Source: Pseudoxanthomonas jiangsuensis (GTDB lineage: Bacteria > Pseudomonadota > Gammaproteobacteria > Xanthomonadales > Xanthomonadaceae). From it: 64,000 nt of DNA. The notes beneath the pieces were generated by a model. It was not told where the DNA came from. It made no database searches and worked only from the letters and a program-made list of their open reading frames with translations. Position numbers and translations under genes: made by a program. The stretch spans positions 1 through 64,000 of the forward strand of contig NZ_PDWL01000016.1 of assembly GCF_010093185.1 (NCBI RefSeq). The letters are read 5' to 3'. Shown here in pieces: positions 39,708-48,422 of this stretch. Position 1 is the first letter of the stretch; each line of letters begins with the position of its first letter.

Positions 39708-41108
39708 CTACGGCGCGGAGTGGACGACCGCCGGGAACCGCAGGCGCAGGGTGGTGCCCTGCCCCGGCGCGCTGTCCACCTCGATGCCGCCGCCGGCTTC
39801 GGTCACCAGATCGCGCACCACCGACAGGCCGAGCCCGGTGCCCTGCCCCGCCGGCCGGGTAGTGAAGAACGGCTCGAAGATCCGCGCCTGTACTTCCGCC
39901 GGCATGCCATGCCCGCTATCGGCCATCTCCAGGCGGGCGCCGCCATCCTCCGCGGCGGAGAGGACCAGGTCGAAGCGCCCGCCGTCCGGCATGGCCTGCG
40001 CGGCATTGGCGGCGACGTTGAGCACGATCAGCTCCAACTGGCCGCGATCGAACCGCACCGGCAGCGGCGCCTCCGGCACCTGCACCTGCAGCCGCACCTG
40101 CGGCCCGAACAGCTGCTTCAGCATCGGCACGGTCCCAGTGATCGCCTCGCCGGCATCGAACACCTGCATGTCGGCGGTTTCCATGCGGCTGAAGTTCAGC
40201 AACTTGCGGCTGACCGCATCGGCGCGCCGTGCGGCCGCTTCCACGCATTCGAAGGCCTCGACCACGGCCGCATCGCCGGCGAGCCGGCGCCCACGGCGGG
40301 CATGCCCCAGCACCAGGGTGAGCAGGTGGTTGAAGTCGTGCGCCAGGCCGGTGGCGAGCCGGCCGGCGGCCTCGACCTTCTGCGCCTGCACCAGCTGGTC
40401 CTGGACCCGCTCGCGCCGCCTCATCTCTTCCTGCAGCTGCCGGTTGCTGGCCGCCAGGGCGTCCCCACGCTCCGTGGCCAGGCGCAGGCTCTCGCGCAGC
40501 GCGGTCACGCTGCGGTCGATGACCACCGCCACGAACAGGAAGACCAACGCCTGCACGACGCCACCCACTGCCAGATCGCCGGCGCCGAACTTCTCGTGGC
40601 CGCGACCGATATCCACCGCGGTGCCGACGACGAAGGCGGCCACCAGCCAGGCATACATCAGCCACAAGGCACGGCGCCCCAGCAGCAGGCCGGCCATCAC
40701 CAGCCATACGGCCAGCAGGGGCAACTCGTGGCGGCCCCCATCCAGGCCGCCGGCAAGGTTCGAGGCCATCACCGCCAGCGCCAGGGCCCCGAGCAGCAGC
40801 GACACCGGCAGGCGGAACCGGCCGCGCCGGACCAGCCACCAGGCGAACAGCGCCAGGCCCGACAGCGACATGCTGCTGGCCAGCGCCACGTGTTCGCCCG
40901 GCTGCAGCGCCAGCGGCACGGCCAGCAGGCGGTAGCCCCACAACAGGGGTGGGAACAGGCCCAGCAGGGCCAGCACCACCTGCACCATCGGCGCGTTGCG
41001 CCGGTCCACCGGATCGGCGATTGGCACATCAGCCAGCCAGCGGGCCGGTGCGCGCCACGGGCTGCGGCGCGGCGTCGGCGCGGATTCGGGCGAAGGGAGG
41101 TCGGACAT
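39708..41108 (-). CDS. Membrane sensor histidine kinase
   Basis: The protein is 466 residues. Six predicted helices occupy ~41-198 (VQVVLALLGLFPPLLWGY ... ALVFLFVAVVIDRSV), then a short coiled coil. The DHp helix carries H257 in GLAHDFNHLL, followed by an ATPase domain with N-box NVAANAAQAM, G1 DSGHGMP, F-box FEPFFTTRP and G2 GTGLGLSVV. No response regulator is next to it, so the partner is elsewhere. The start ATG is separated from the stop of the EamA-transporter gene by 1 nt (TGA-G-ATG), suggesting coupled translation. Confidence 0.92.
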   Translation of the reverse strand: MSDLPSPESAPTPRRSPWRAPARWLADVPIADPVDRRNAPMVQVVLALLGLFPPLLWGYRLLAVPLALQPGEHVALASSMSLSGLALFAWWLVRRGRFRLPVSLLLGALALAVMASNLAGGLDGGRHELPLLAVWLVMAGLLLGRRALWLMYAWLVAAFVVGTAVDIGRGHEKFGAGDLAVGGVVQALVFLFVAVVIDRSVTALRESLRLATERGDALAASNRQLQEEMRRRERVQDQLVQAQKVEAAGRLATGLAHDFNHLLTLVLGHARRGRRLAGDAAVVEAFECVEAAARRADAVSRKLLNFSRMETADMQVFDAGEAITGTVPMLKQLFGPQVRLQVQVPEAPLPVRFDRGQLELIVLNVAANAAQAMPDGGRFDLVLSAAEDGGARLEMADSGHGMPAEVQARIFEPFFTTRPAGQGTGLGLSVVRDLVTEAGGGIEVDSAPGQGTTLRLRFPAVVHSAP

Positions 41109-41109
41109 C

Positions 41110-42066
41110 TCAGCTTCGCCCGGGACGCGGTGCGGGCTTGCGCGAGACCAGCAGCACGCCGCCCAGCACCAGCAAGGTTCCGGCGACCTGCCAGGGGCCC
41201 ATCGGCTCGCCCAGGATCAGCAGGCTGAGGACGATGGTCGAGACCGGGCCGAGCATGCCGATCTGCGAGGCCAGGCCGGAGCCGAGCCGGGCCACGCCCA
41301 GCATCACCATCAGCACCGGCACCACCGTGCACAGGGTGCCGTTGGCCAGCGACAGCCAGTACACCTCCCGCGGCAGCTGCAGCGCCGACCAGGGCCGCAG
41401 CACCAGGAACTGGCCGATGCACAGCACGCTGGCCACGCTGCTGGCGTAGGCGGTCAGGCGCACCGCGCCGACCCGGCCGACCAGCTCGCCGCTGCCGACC
41501 AGGTACAGCGCATAGGCCAGGGCGCTGCCGAACACCAGCGCGCCGCCGAGGACGATGCCCCCGCCGCCGGCCTCCAGGTCGTGGCCGAAGGCCAGGGCTA
41601 CGCCGAAGTAGCTGACCGCCAGCGCGATCCATTGCAGCCGGCTGGGCCGGCGGCCGAAGCACAGCCAGCCGATCAGCAGCACCAGGGTCGGGGTGAGGTA
41701 CAGGATCAGCCGCTCCAGGGTCGCGGTGATGTAGGCCAGCCCGGCGAAGTCCAGGAAGCTGGCCAGGTAGTAGCCGAAGAAGCCCAGGCCGACGATCCGC
41801 CAGCGGTCGCCGGCGGACAGCGGCGCCGGCGCCCGGCGCGCGGCCCAGGCGCCCATCAGCGCGAACAGCGGGAAGGCCACCAGCATCCGCAGGGCCAGCA
41901 GGGTCACCGCGTCGGCGCCGTAGCGGAAGCCGAGCTTGACGATGATCGCCTTGCCCGAGAACAGGATCGCGCCGGCGGCGGCAAAGAACAGGCCGGAGAG
42001 GCGGTGGGAGGGCGATGCGGCCACGTCATCGCCCGCCGCCTCCGGATCCAGCGCGGCGGTCGCCAT
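41110..42066 (-). CDS. EamA-family (DMT) transporter
   Basis: The protein is 318 residues with ten predicted helices in two EamA repeats, beginning LSGLFFAAAGAILFSGKAII and closing GTLLVLGGVLLVSRK. The family exports metabolites such as amino acids or nucleotides; this one has no specific signature. An in-frame GTG at 42144 overlaps the deformylase stop as GTGA and would add 26 hydrophilic residues, so translation may start there. The ATG at 42066 gives the usual family length. It is coupled to the downstream histidine kinase gene. Confidence 0.87.
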   Translation of the reverse strand: MATAALDPEAAGDDVAASPSHRLSGLFFAAAGAILFSGKAIIVKLGFRYGADAVTLLALRMLVAFPLFALMGAWAARRAPAPLSAGDRWRIVGLGFFGYYLASFLDFAGLAYITATLERLILYLTPTLVLLIGWLCFGRRPSRLQWIALAVSYFGVALAFGHDLEAGGGGIVLGGALVFGSALAYALYLVGSGELVGRVGAVRLTAYASSVASVLCIGQFLVLRPWSALQLPREVYWLSLANGTLCTVVPVLMVMLGVARLGSGLASQIGMLGPVSTIVLSLLILGEPMGPWQVAGTLLVLGGVLLVSRKPAPRPGRS

Positions 42067-42140
42067 CGCCGGTTCGGCCGGCGCGGCGCCGGGATCGGCG
42101 TGCACGCCTGCGCAGCCGTCCTGCCCGCCTCGCCTTCCGC

Positions 42141-42935
42141 TCACGCCAGCGCCGCCTCCAGCAGCCGGGCGATCACGTCCTGCAGCCGCGCCGCGCGCGC
42201 CGGCAGGTATTCGAAGCTGGCCTCGTCCATGTAGGTGCGCTGCGCCAGTTCCAGCTGCACCGCGTCCACCCCGGTTTCCGGATCGCCGTAGTGGCGGGTG
42301 ATGTAGCCGCCCTTGAAGCGACCGTTGACCACGTGCGAGTAGCCGTCCTGCTCCGCCAGCACCGCGGACAGCCTGGCCTGCAGCGCCGGCGAGCAGCTGG
42401 CGCCGGCGGCGGTGCCCAGGTTCAGGTCCGGCAACGCGCCCTCGAACAGGTAGGGCAAAGTGCCGCGGATCGAATGCCCTTCCCACAGCACCGCGCGACC
42501 GTGCTCGCCGCGGATGCGGGCCAGCTCGGCGTCGAGGGTGTCGTGGTAGGGACGCCAGTAGCGTTCCACCCGCGCCGCGGTCTCGGCCGCATCGGGCCCG
42601 GCGCCGGGCAGGTACACCGGCTCGCCGCTGAACTGCACGGTCGGGCACAGGCCGGTGGTGTTCTGGCCCGGGTACAGCGAAGCGTCGTCCGGCGGCCGGT
42701 TGAGGTCGACCACATAGCGCGAGTGCAGCGGCACCAGGATCGAGGCGCCCAGGGCGCGGGCGAAGTCGTACAGGCGGGCGACGTGCCAGTCGGTATCCGG
42801 CACGCGCCGGGCGCTGGCGGTCAGGCGCGCGGCGATTTCGTCCGGCAGGCCGGTGCCGTCGTGCGGCAGGCTCACCAGCAAGGGCGCGTTGCCCTGGTGC
42901 AAGCGGTAAACGGGGGGGGCATCCATGCCCGGCAT
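42141..42935 (-). CDS. hutG: N-formylglutamate deformylase (HutG type)
   Basis: The protein is 264 residues. This FGase domain converts N-formylglutamate to glutamate and formate, the last step of one histidine-degradation route. Conserved pieces are LVSLPHDGTGLPDEI, RYVVDLNRPPDD, LWEGHSIRG and GRFKGGYITRHYGDP. The other hut genes are absent from this window. A formate/nitrite channel is encoded immediately upstream on the same strand, which fits disposal of the formate product, though this is inference. The start may be the ATG at 42935 or 42926; neither has a clear ribosome site. Confidence 0.88.
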   Translation of the reverse strand: MPGMDAPPVYRLHQGNAPLLVSLPHDGTGLPDEIAARLTASARRVPDTDWHVARLYDFARALGASILVPLHSRYVVDLNRPPDDASLYPGQNTTGLCPTVQFSGEPVYLPGAGPDAAETAARVERYWRPYHDTLDAELARIRGEHGRAVLWEGHSIRGTLPYLFEGALPDLNLGTAAGASCSPALQARLSAVLAEQDGYSHVVNGRFKGGYITRHYGDPETGVDAVQLELAQRTYMDEASFEYLPARAARLQDVIARLLEAALA

Positions 42936-42971
42936 TGTAAGCGGCGCCCGCGGAGCAGGCGCCGCTCGGGC

Positions 42972-43841
42972 TCAGGCCTGGCCCGGCGAGGACAGCGGGG
43001 TGGCCGCGGCGGCCTCGTCGGCCGCGGCGGCGCGCTTCGCCCGGGCCGGCAGCGACCGCGCATGGGTGGAGTACATCGCCAGGCCGACGAAGGCCAGCCC
43101 GCCGACCAGGTTGCCCAAGACGGTCGGGATCTCGTTCCAGACCAGGTAGTCCATCAGCGAGAAGTTGCCGCCCAGCAAAAGCCCGGACGGGAACAGGAAC
43201 ATGTTCACCACCGAATGCTCGAAGGTCATGGCGAAGAACAGCATCACCGGCATCCACATCGCCAGCGCCTTGCCCGACACCGAGGTGGACATCATCGCCC
43301 CGACCACGCCGGTGGAGACCATCCAGTTGCACAGTACGCCACGGATGAACAGGGTGAGCATCCCGGACGCGCCGTGCGCGGCGTAGCCCAGGGTGCGGCC
43401 CTCGCCGATGTGGCCGATCGCCTGCCCGACCTCGTCCGGCGCCTGGCTGAAGCCGAAGGTGAAGACGATCGCCATCATCACCGCCACCGTCAGCGCGCCG
43501 GCGAAGTTGCCGGCGAACACCAGGCCCCAGTTGCGCAGCACCCCGCGCAGCGTCACCCCGGGGCGGCGGTCGATCAGCGCCAGCGGCACCAGGGTGAACA
43601 CCCCGGTCAGCAGGTCGAAGCCCATCAGGTAGAGCATGATGAAGCCGACCGGGAACAGTAAAGCACCGATCAGCGGCACCCCGGTCTTGACCGACATGCT
43701 GACCGCGAACGCGGCGGCCAGCGACAGGATCGCGCCGGCCATGTAGGCGCGGATCAGGGTGTCGCGGGTGGACATGAAGACCTTCGCCTCGCCCGCGTCG
43801 ATCATCTTCTTCGCCAGGTCTGACGGAACGACGTAGCCCAT
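42972..43841 (-). CDS. Formate/nitrite transporter (FocA/NirC family)
   Basis: The protein is 289 residues with six helices and the FNT pentamer-channel fold. Family signatures are GFDLLTGVFTLVPLAL (with the Omega-loop region), NWGLVFAGNFAGAL, IRGVLCNWMVSTGV and FEHSVVNMF with the central His. The window does not decide between formate and nitrite. The deformylase gene starting 36 nt downstream releases formate, which favours formate. GAGGAG precedes the ATG at 43841. The 407-nt leader holds three stable hairpins, the last with a U-tract. Confidence 0.92.
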   Translation of the reverse strand: MGYVVPSDLAKKMIDAGEAKVFMSTRDTLIRAYMAGAILSLAAAFAVSMSVKTGVPLIGALLFPVGFIMLYLMGFDLLTGVFTLVPLALIDRRPGVTLRGVLRNWGLVFAGNFAGALTVAVMMAIVFTFGFSQAPDEVGQAIGHIGEGRTLGYAAHGASGMLTLFIRGVLCNWMVSTGVVGAMMSTSVSGKALAMWMPVMLFFAMTFEHSVVNMFLFPSGLLLGGNFSLMDYLVWNEIPTVLGNLVGGLAFVGLAMYSTHARSLPARAKRAAAADEAAAATPLSSPGQA

Positions 43842-43903
43842 TGCTGCTCTCCTCGTGACGGTTGGCCCGCGTCGCCGCTCGCCGTGGGGGGAGGCGGTGC
43901 GCG

Positions 43904-43941
43904 AAAAAAAGGCGCCTCCCGGCCCTGGCCGGAAGACGCCT
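43904..43941 (-). terminator. Intrinsic-terminator-like hairpin in the FNT leader
   Basis: On the minus strand AGGCGTCTTCCGGCC pairs with GGCCGGGAGGCGCCT (15-bp arms with two mismatches) and is followed by seven U's. It lies 308 nt after the glutathione reductase stop but only 63 nt before the FNT start. It may therefore be an attenuator of the FNT gene, or the end of a short transcript, rather than the gor terminator. Confidence 0.6.
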
Positions 43942-43950
43942 TTGTCGGAA

Positions 43951-44014
43951 GGCGCGCCACCGCCGTTGGCGGCGCGCCGGGATCGGGTTGTCGCGGATGC
44001 GCCGTTGCATCCGC
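43951..44014 (-). promoter_or_regulatory. Two further stem-loops in the FNT leader
   Basis: GGCGCGCC...GGCGCGCC (43951-43978) and GCGGATGC-GCCGTT-GCATCCGC (43993-44014) are perfect 8-bp stems directly preceding the terminator-like hairpin. They could form alternative structures with it, or be part of a small RNA. The remaining leader up to 44248 shows nothing I can assign. Confidence 0.35.
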
Positions 44015-44248
44015 ACCCGGGTCTACGCAAGGGCCATGCCAGCCATCGCCGATGCAGGCGCGGCAGGCGCAACCAAGGCACGGCAACGGTTTTTCTGTTT
44101 CCGCCGGACTCCGCCGCGGCCGTGCCGCGCACCCGATGCGTGCCCGCGGCGCGAAACGCGCACCACGAACGTGCAGGCATCCCGGCATCGGGGATTCCCC
44201 ATGGCGGCGCCTGCCCGCTGGCTCGCGCTGGGCTGCCGCAGGTCCCGC

Positions 44249-45637
44249 TCAGGGCATCAGCACCACTTCCTCGGCCGAGGTCGGGTGGATCGCGATCGTG
44301 TCCTGCAGCTGGCGCCGGGTCACGCCCAGCTTCAGCGCCACCGCGAAGCCCTGCAGGATCTCGTCGGCGGTCTCGCCCAGCAGGTGGATGCCGACCACCC
44401 GCTCCTCCTCGCCCACGCACACCAGCTTGAACAGGCTGCTTTGCGGCGAGCGCGCCAGGGCATGGACCATGGCGTGGAAGCGCGAGGTGTGGACCGTCAC
44501 CGCCTCGCCGTGCAGCTCGCGCGCGCGCTGCTCGGACAGGCCGACGGTGGCCAGCGGCGGATGGGCGAAGACCACGGTCGGCACGTTGGTGTAGTCGAGC
44601 CTGGCCTCCGCCTGGCCGCCGAACAGGCGGTCCATCAGCCGCCGCGCGGCGGCGATCGCGACCGGGGTCAGGGCCGGCGCGGCGGTGACGTCGCCGACCG
44701 CGTGCACGCCGGCGAGCGAGCTGTCCTGGTATGCGTCGACCACGATCTCGCCCTTCTCGCCCAAGGCCACGCCGGCCTCCTCCAGGCCGAGCCCGGCCGT
44801 GTTCGGCGCGCGCCCGGTGGCGAACAGCACCCGGTCGAAGGCGGTGGCGACCACATCCTCGGTGCCGCCCTTGTGCAGCACGCGCACGCGTTCGCCCTCG
44901 GCCGCCAGCGCGTGCACCGGCGCGTCCAGGTGCAGGCGCACGCCGTTCTCGCGCATGTCGTCCTGCAGCTGGCCGACCACTTCGGCATCCATCTCCGCCA
45001 GCAGCCGCGGGCCGCGCACGAACAGCTCGACCCGGCTGCCCAGCGCCTGCAGGACCCCGGCCAGCTCCACCGCGACGTAGCCGCCGCCGATGATCGCCAC
45101 CTGTTCCGGCGCCGCGGCCAGGCGGAAGAAATCGTCCGACACCCCGCCCAGCTCCGCGCCCGGGATCGAGGGCCTGCGCGGATGGCCGCCTGTGGCGACC
45201 AGGACGTGGCCGGCGCGCAGCCGCACGCCGGTGTCGGTGACCACGGTGTGGGCGTCGAGCAGGCGGCCGCGGCAGGCCATCCACGCTACACCGGCCTGGT
45301 CCAGGCCGCGGCGGTAGCTGGCATGGATGTTGGCGATGTAGCGCTGGCGGTGGGCGACGAAGGCCGGCCAGTCCAGCGCCGGCGGCGCCACCTGGAAGCC
45401 GAGCTCGCCGGCCAGGGAAATCTTCGCGGCCAGTTCGGCCGCCAGCCACATCGCCTTCTTCGGCACGCAGCCGGCGTTGACGCAGGTGCCGCCCAGCTCG
45501 GCCGGTTCCAGCAAGGCCACCCGCGCGCCGTGGCGGGCGGCGCGGAAGGCGCCGGCCAGACCGCCGGAGCCGCCGCCCAGGACCACCAGATCGAACTCCG
45601 CCTGGGGAGGCATGCTGCGGTCCTGGCTCTGGCTCAT
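44249..45637 (-). CDS. gor: Glutathione-disulfide reductase
   Basis: The protein is 462 residues. This flavoprotein reduces oxidised glutathione with NADPH. The FAD-binding VVLGGGSGGLAGAF is followed by the redox-active GGTCVNAGCVPKK (C52, C57). The NAD(P)-binding loop is IIGGGYVAVELAG, the second FAD motif HAVGDVTAAPALTPVA, and the C-terminal catalytic His-Glu AIHPTSAEE. These fit glutathione reductase better than lipoamide dehydrogenase or mercuric reductase. It lies 31 nt downstream of the D-amino-acid dehydrogenase gene on the same strand. Confidence 0.93.
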   Translation of the reverse strand: MSQSQDRSMPPQAEFDLVVLGGGSGGLAGAFRAARHGARVALLEPAELGGTCVNAGCVPKKAMWLAAELAAKISLAGELGFQVAPPALDWPAFVAHRQRYIANIHASYRRGLDQAGVAWMACRGRLLDAHTVVTDTGVRLRAGHVLVATGGHPRRPSIPGAELGGVSDDFFRLAAAPEQVAIIGGGYVAVELAGVLQALGSRVELFVRGPRLLAEMDAEVVGQLQDDMRENGVRLHLDAPVHALAAEGERVRVLHKGGTEDVVATAFDRVLFATGRAPNTAGLGLEEAGVALGEKGEIVVDAYQDSSLAGVHAVGDVTAAPALTPVAIAAARRLMDRLFGGQAEARLDYTNVPTVVFAHPPLATVGLSEQRARELHGEAVTVHTSRFHAMVHALARSPQSSLFKLVCVGEEERVVGIHLLGETADEILQGFAVALKLGVTRRQLQDTIAIHPTSAEEVVLMP

Positions 45638-45668
45638 GCGTGACTCCTGACGGTGCGAGGGGGGCTCG

Positions 45669-46922
45669 CTATTGGAACCGCTCCACCCGGTAGGGCAAGG
45701 GATCGATGGCGGGCGCGCGCCCGGTCATCAGGTCGGCCATGAGCTGGCCACTGGCCGCGCTCATGCTGATGCCGAGCATGCCGTGTCCGGCCGCCAACCA
45801 GACGTGAGGATGCCGCGGCGAGCGTCCCAGCGCCGGCAGATCGTCCCAGGTCATCGGCCGCCAGCCGTACCACTTCTCCTGCACGGTCGCGCCGACCGGC
45901 TCGTGCAGGTACTCGCGCGCCGCGCGCTCCAGCGCGCCCAGGCGGACCGCATTGAGCGCGGTGTCGTGGCCGGAGAATTCCATGGTGCTGCCCAGGCGGA
46001 AACCGCTGCCCCAGGCGGTGACGCAGACCGAGCGGTCCTTGAGCACCAACGGCCGCCGCGGCGCCAGCGCCGGGCGCGAATAGGTGATCGAGTAGCCCTT
46101 GCCCGGCTGGATCGGCAGCTTCAGCCCGAGCGGACGGACCAGCGCCGGGGTCCAGGCCGCCATCGCCACCACCGCATCCCGGCCGCGGCGCTCGCCACCG
46201 CCGGCCACGCGTACCCGCACGCCGTCGGCCTGCGGCTCCAGCGCCTCCACCCGGCAGCCCTCCTCGACGATCCCGCCGCGCTCGCCCACCACCCGCGCCA
46301 GCTCGGCGACGTAGCGGTCAGGCCGGAGGTGGGCGTCGTCGGGGAAGCGCACCGCGCCGACCACGCCCTCGCGCAGGGCTGGCTCCTGGCGCAGGTAGTC
46401 GGCGCCGTCGATCACCTCGGTGGCGATGCCCAGCTCGTTGAGCGGACCGCATTCGGCCGCGTAGTGCTCGAAGTTGCCGCGCTCGCGGAACACGTAGTCC
46501 AGCCCGGTCTCGCCGAACTCGCACTGCAGTCCGTAGCGCCCGATCCAGTCCTTCAGCCGCGTCCGCGAATCGTTGAGGATCGCCGCGCGGCCGGCGGTGC
46601 TGGTCCGCCAGTCGCGCGCGTTGCAGCGCCCGGCGAAGGCCAGCAGCCAGCGCCACAGGGCCGGATCGATCCGCGGCTTGAGGTACAGCGGCGCATCCGG
46701 CGTCAGCATCCACTTCAGCGCCCGCCACGGCACGCCCGGCGCGGCCAGGGGCGGCGCGTGGCTGGGGGTGATCGTGCCGCAGTTGCCGTGCGAAGTGGCG
46801 CCGCCGACGGTGGCCGCTTCCAGCACGCGCACGCCGCGGCCGGCTTCGAGCAGGGCCAGCGCGGTAGCCAGGCCGATGGCACCGCCGCCGAGGATGAGGA
46901 CGTCGTCGTGGGGGGAATTCAC
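45669..46922 (-). CDS. FAD-dependent D-amino-acid dehydrogenase (DadA-like)
   Basis: The protein is 417 residues from GTG at 46922 (MNSPHDDVLILGGGAIGL). The Rossmann GGGAIG and the motif GGATSHGNCGTITPSHAP are typical of membrane-associated D-amino-acid dehydrogenases of the DAO fold, including D-hydroxyproline dehydrogenases of hydroxyproline-degrading Xanthomonads. QPGKGYSITYSRP and the C-terminal WYGWRPMTWDDLPALGR with AAGHGMLGISMS close the FAD site. Substrate is not decided here; no alanine racemase or hydroxyproline epimerase gene is nearby. It is followed by gor. Confidence 0.85.
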   Translation of the reverse strand: MNSPHDDVLILGGGAIGLATALALLEAGRGVRVLEAATVGGATSHGNCGTITPSHAPPLAAPGVPWRALKWMLTPDAPLYLKPRIDPALWRWLLAFAGRCNARDWRTSTAGRAAILNDSRTRLKDWIGRYGLQCEFGETGLDYVFRERGNFEHYAAECGPLNELGIATEVIDGADYLRQEPALREGVVGAVRFPDDAHLRPDRYVAELARVVGERGGIVEEGCRVEALEPQADGVRVRVAGGGERRGRDAVVAMAAWTPALVRPLGLKLPIQPGKGYSITYSRPALAPRRPLVLKDRSVCVTAWGSGFRLGSTMEFSGHDTALNAVRLGALERAAREYLHEPVGATVQEKWYGWRPMTWDDLPALGRSPRHPHVWLAAGHGMLGISMSAASGQLMADLMTGRAPAIDPLPYRVERFQ

Positions 46923-47014
46923 CGCGGCAATTGTAGGGCGGCGCCAGGCCCGTCGGTGCGGTCGGCCAGGGCATACGTCGTTGCAGCGGAAAGCGTTGCC
47001 GTTGCCGCCGATTT

Positions 47015-47041
47015 TTGTAGGGGTCTTGCCGGCTCCTACAA
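47015..47041. repeat. Short relative of the TGTAGGAGCC repeat, at a stop codon
   Basis: TTGTAGG and CCTACAA form perfect 7-bp arms around GGTCTTGCCGGCT, which matches the end region of the longer repeats. The stop codon of the DUF418 gene (47036-47038) is inside the right arm, so the element overlaps the coding end and may act as its transcript-end hairpin. Confidence 0.5.
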
Positions 47042-48289
47042 GGGAGCCAGGCGCATCGGCTGCGGCTTGAGGTAGGTCAGCGAGCGCCACAGCCATTCGG
47101 CCGGGCCGAAGCGGAAACGCGCCAGCCACGCGTGGCTGAACATCACCTGGACCACGAACAGCGCCAGCACGAACAGCGGCTGCCACGCCCGCGGCAGGCG
47201 CTCGAAGAACCCCAGCCCGTAGCCGTAGAACACTCCCGTGCACACCAGCGACTGCAGCAGGTAGTTGCTCAGCGCCATCCGCCCGGCCGGCGCCAGCCAA
47301 GCCGCCAGCCGCGCCCCCGTACCGCCCGCGAACGCCCTCACCAGCCAGCCCAGATAGCCCAGGCACATCAATCCGCTGGCCAGCATCCACAAGGCCTGGG
47401 CCACCGCCACCTCCAGGTCGAAGCGATCCGGCGGCACGCTCGGCTCCAGCGCGAACGACAGTCCCATCGCCCCCAGGCCCAGCGGCAAGGCGCCCCAGCG
47501 CAGCCACGCGAACAGGCGCGGGAACCTTGCCGGCGCGGCGATCGCGCCGCTGCCCATGAACGCCGCCCCGAGCAGGAACATCCCGAACACCAGCGCCCCC
47601 AGCACCGGCAGCCCGGACAGCACCGTGCCCAGGTCTCGCAGGCGCTGCACCGTGGCCTCGGCATAGCTGCCCGAGCCGTAGGCCTGGCGCCCGGCCTCGA
47701 TCAGCGCGGCCATGCGCGCGCCCTGTTCGGCGATGGCCCGGTTCCAGTCCGCCGCCGATTCCGGCGACAGCGCCATCAGCCAGGCCAGCGCCCCGAATGC
47801 CAGGATCATCGCCGGCGCCAACAGGAACGCCAGCGCGCCCAGCCAGGCCAGCCAGTTCGGCGGCGCCGGCCGGAACGCCAGCAGGAACAGCGACAGCAGC
47901 GCATAGATCATCAGGATGTCGCCCGACCACACCAGCACCCCGTGGACGATGCCGATGCCCAGCAGGACCAGCGCGCGCCGCCAGTACAGCCCGCCGAACG
48001 GCCGGTCGGCAGCCTCGGCCCGGTGCGACATCACCGCGAAGCCCATCCCGAACAGCAGCGAGAACAGGGTGAAGAACTTGCCCTGGACGAAGAAGTAGAC
48101 CAGCGCATCGACCGTCCGGTCGGCGCCGGCCAGGGCCGGATCCATGCCGGTGGTCGAGGCCAGCATCGGCCCGACGAAGCCCTCGATGTTCATCAGCAGG
48201 ATGCCGAGCAGGGCGAAGCCGCGCAGGGCATCGAGGGTGGCGACGCGCTCGCCGGGGGCGACCGGCTGCAGGGGAGTGGCGGGGGCCAT
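47036..48289 (-). CDS. DUF418-domain membrane protein
   Basis: The protein is 417 residues with about ten hydrophobic helices. The start RVATLDALRGFALLGILLMN is the hallmark of the DUF418/YeiB family, related to acyltransferase-3 membrane proteins. The C-terminal half (RMALSNYLLQSLVCTGVFYG to FRFGPAEWLWRSLTY) is the DUF418 domain itself. Its biochemical role is not established. It is transcribed divergently from dnaE across a 133-bp gap. The ATG at 48289 gives the family-typical N-terminus; the frame stays open further upstream without support. Confidence 0.88.
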   Translation of the reverse strand: MAPATPLQPVAPGERVATLDALRGFALLGILLMNIEGFVGPMLASTTGMDPALAGADRTVDALVYFFVQGKFFTLFSLLFGMGFAVMSHRAEAADRPFGGLYWRRALVLLGIGIVHGVLVWSGDILMIYALLSLFLLAFRPAPPNWLAWLGALAFLLAPAMILAFGALAWLMALSPESAADWNRAIAEQGARMAALIEAGRQAYGSGSYAEATVQRLRDLGTVLSGLPVLGALVFGMFLLGAAFMGSGAIAAPARFPRLFAWLRWGALPLGLGAMGLSFALEPSVPPDRFDLEVAVAQALWMLASGLMCLGYLGWLVRAFAGGTGARLAAWLAPAGRMALSNYLLQSLVCTGVFYGYGLGFFERLPRAWQPLFVLALFVVQVMFSHAWLARFRFGPAEWLWRSLTYLKPQPMRLAPL

Positions 48290-48422
48290 GCGGGGTTCCG
48301 TTGCGTGGGCCGGGCATGATGGCCGATCCGGCCGCCACCGCCTACGACGGCCTCCCCGGTGGCACCCGGCGCCGTCGTCAAGCCTTGTTCCCCCTCCCCC
48401 CCGCCGGTACCCTCCTCCGCGC

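Noticed and set aside
42972..45449. 825-residue frame joining the FNT channel with upstream sequence antiparallel to known motifs
   Set aside because: Only the last 289 residues show FNT features; the rest overlaps gor in another frame and is shadow. The ribosome site GAGGAG fixes the start at 43841.
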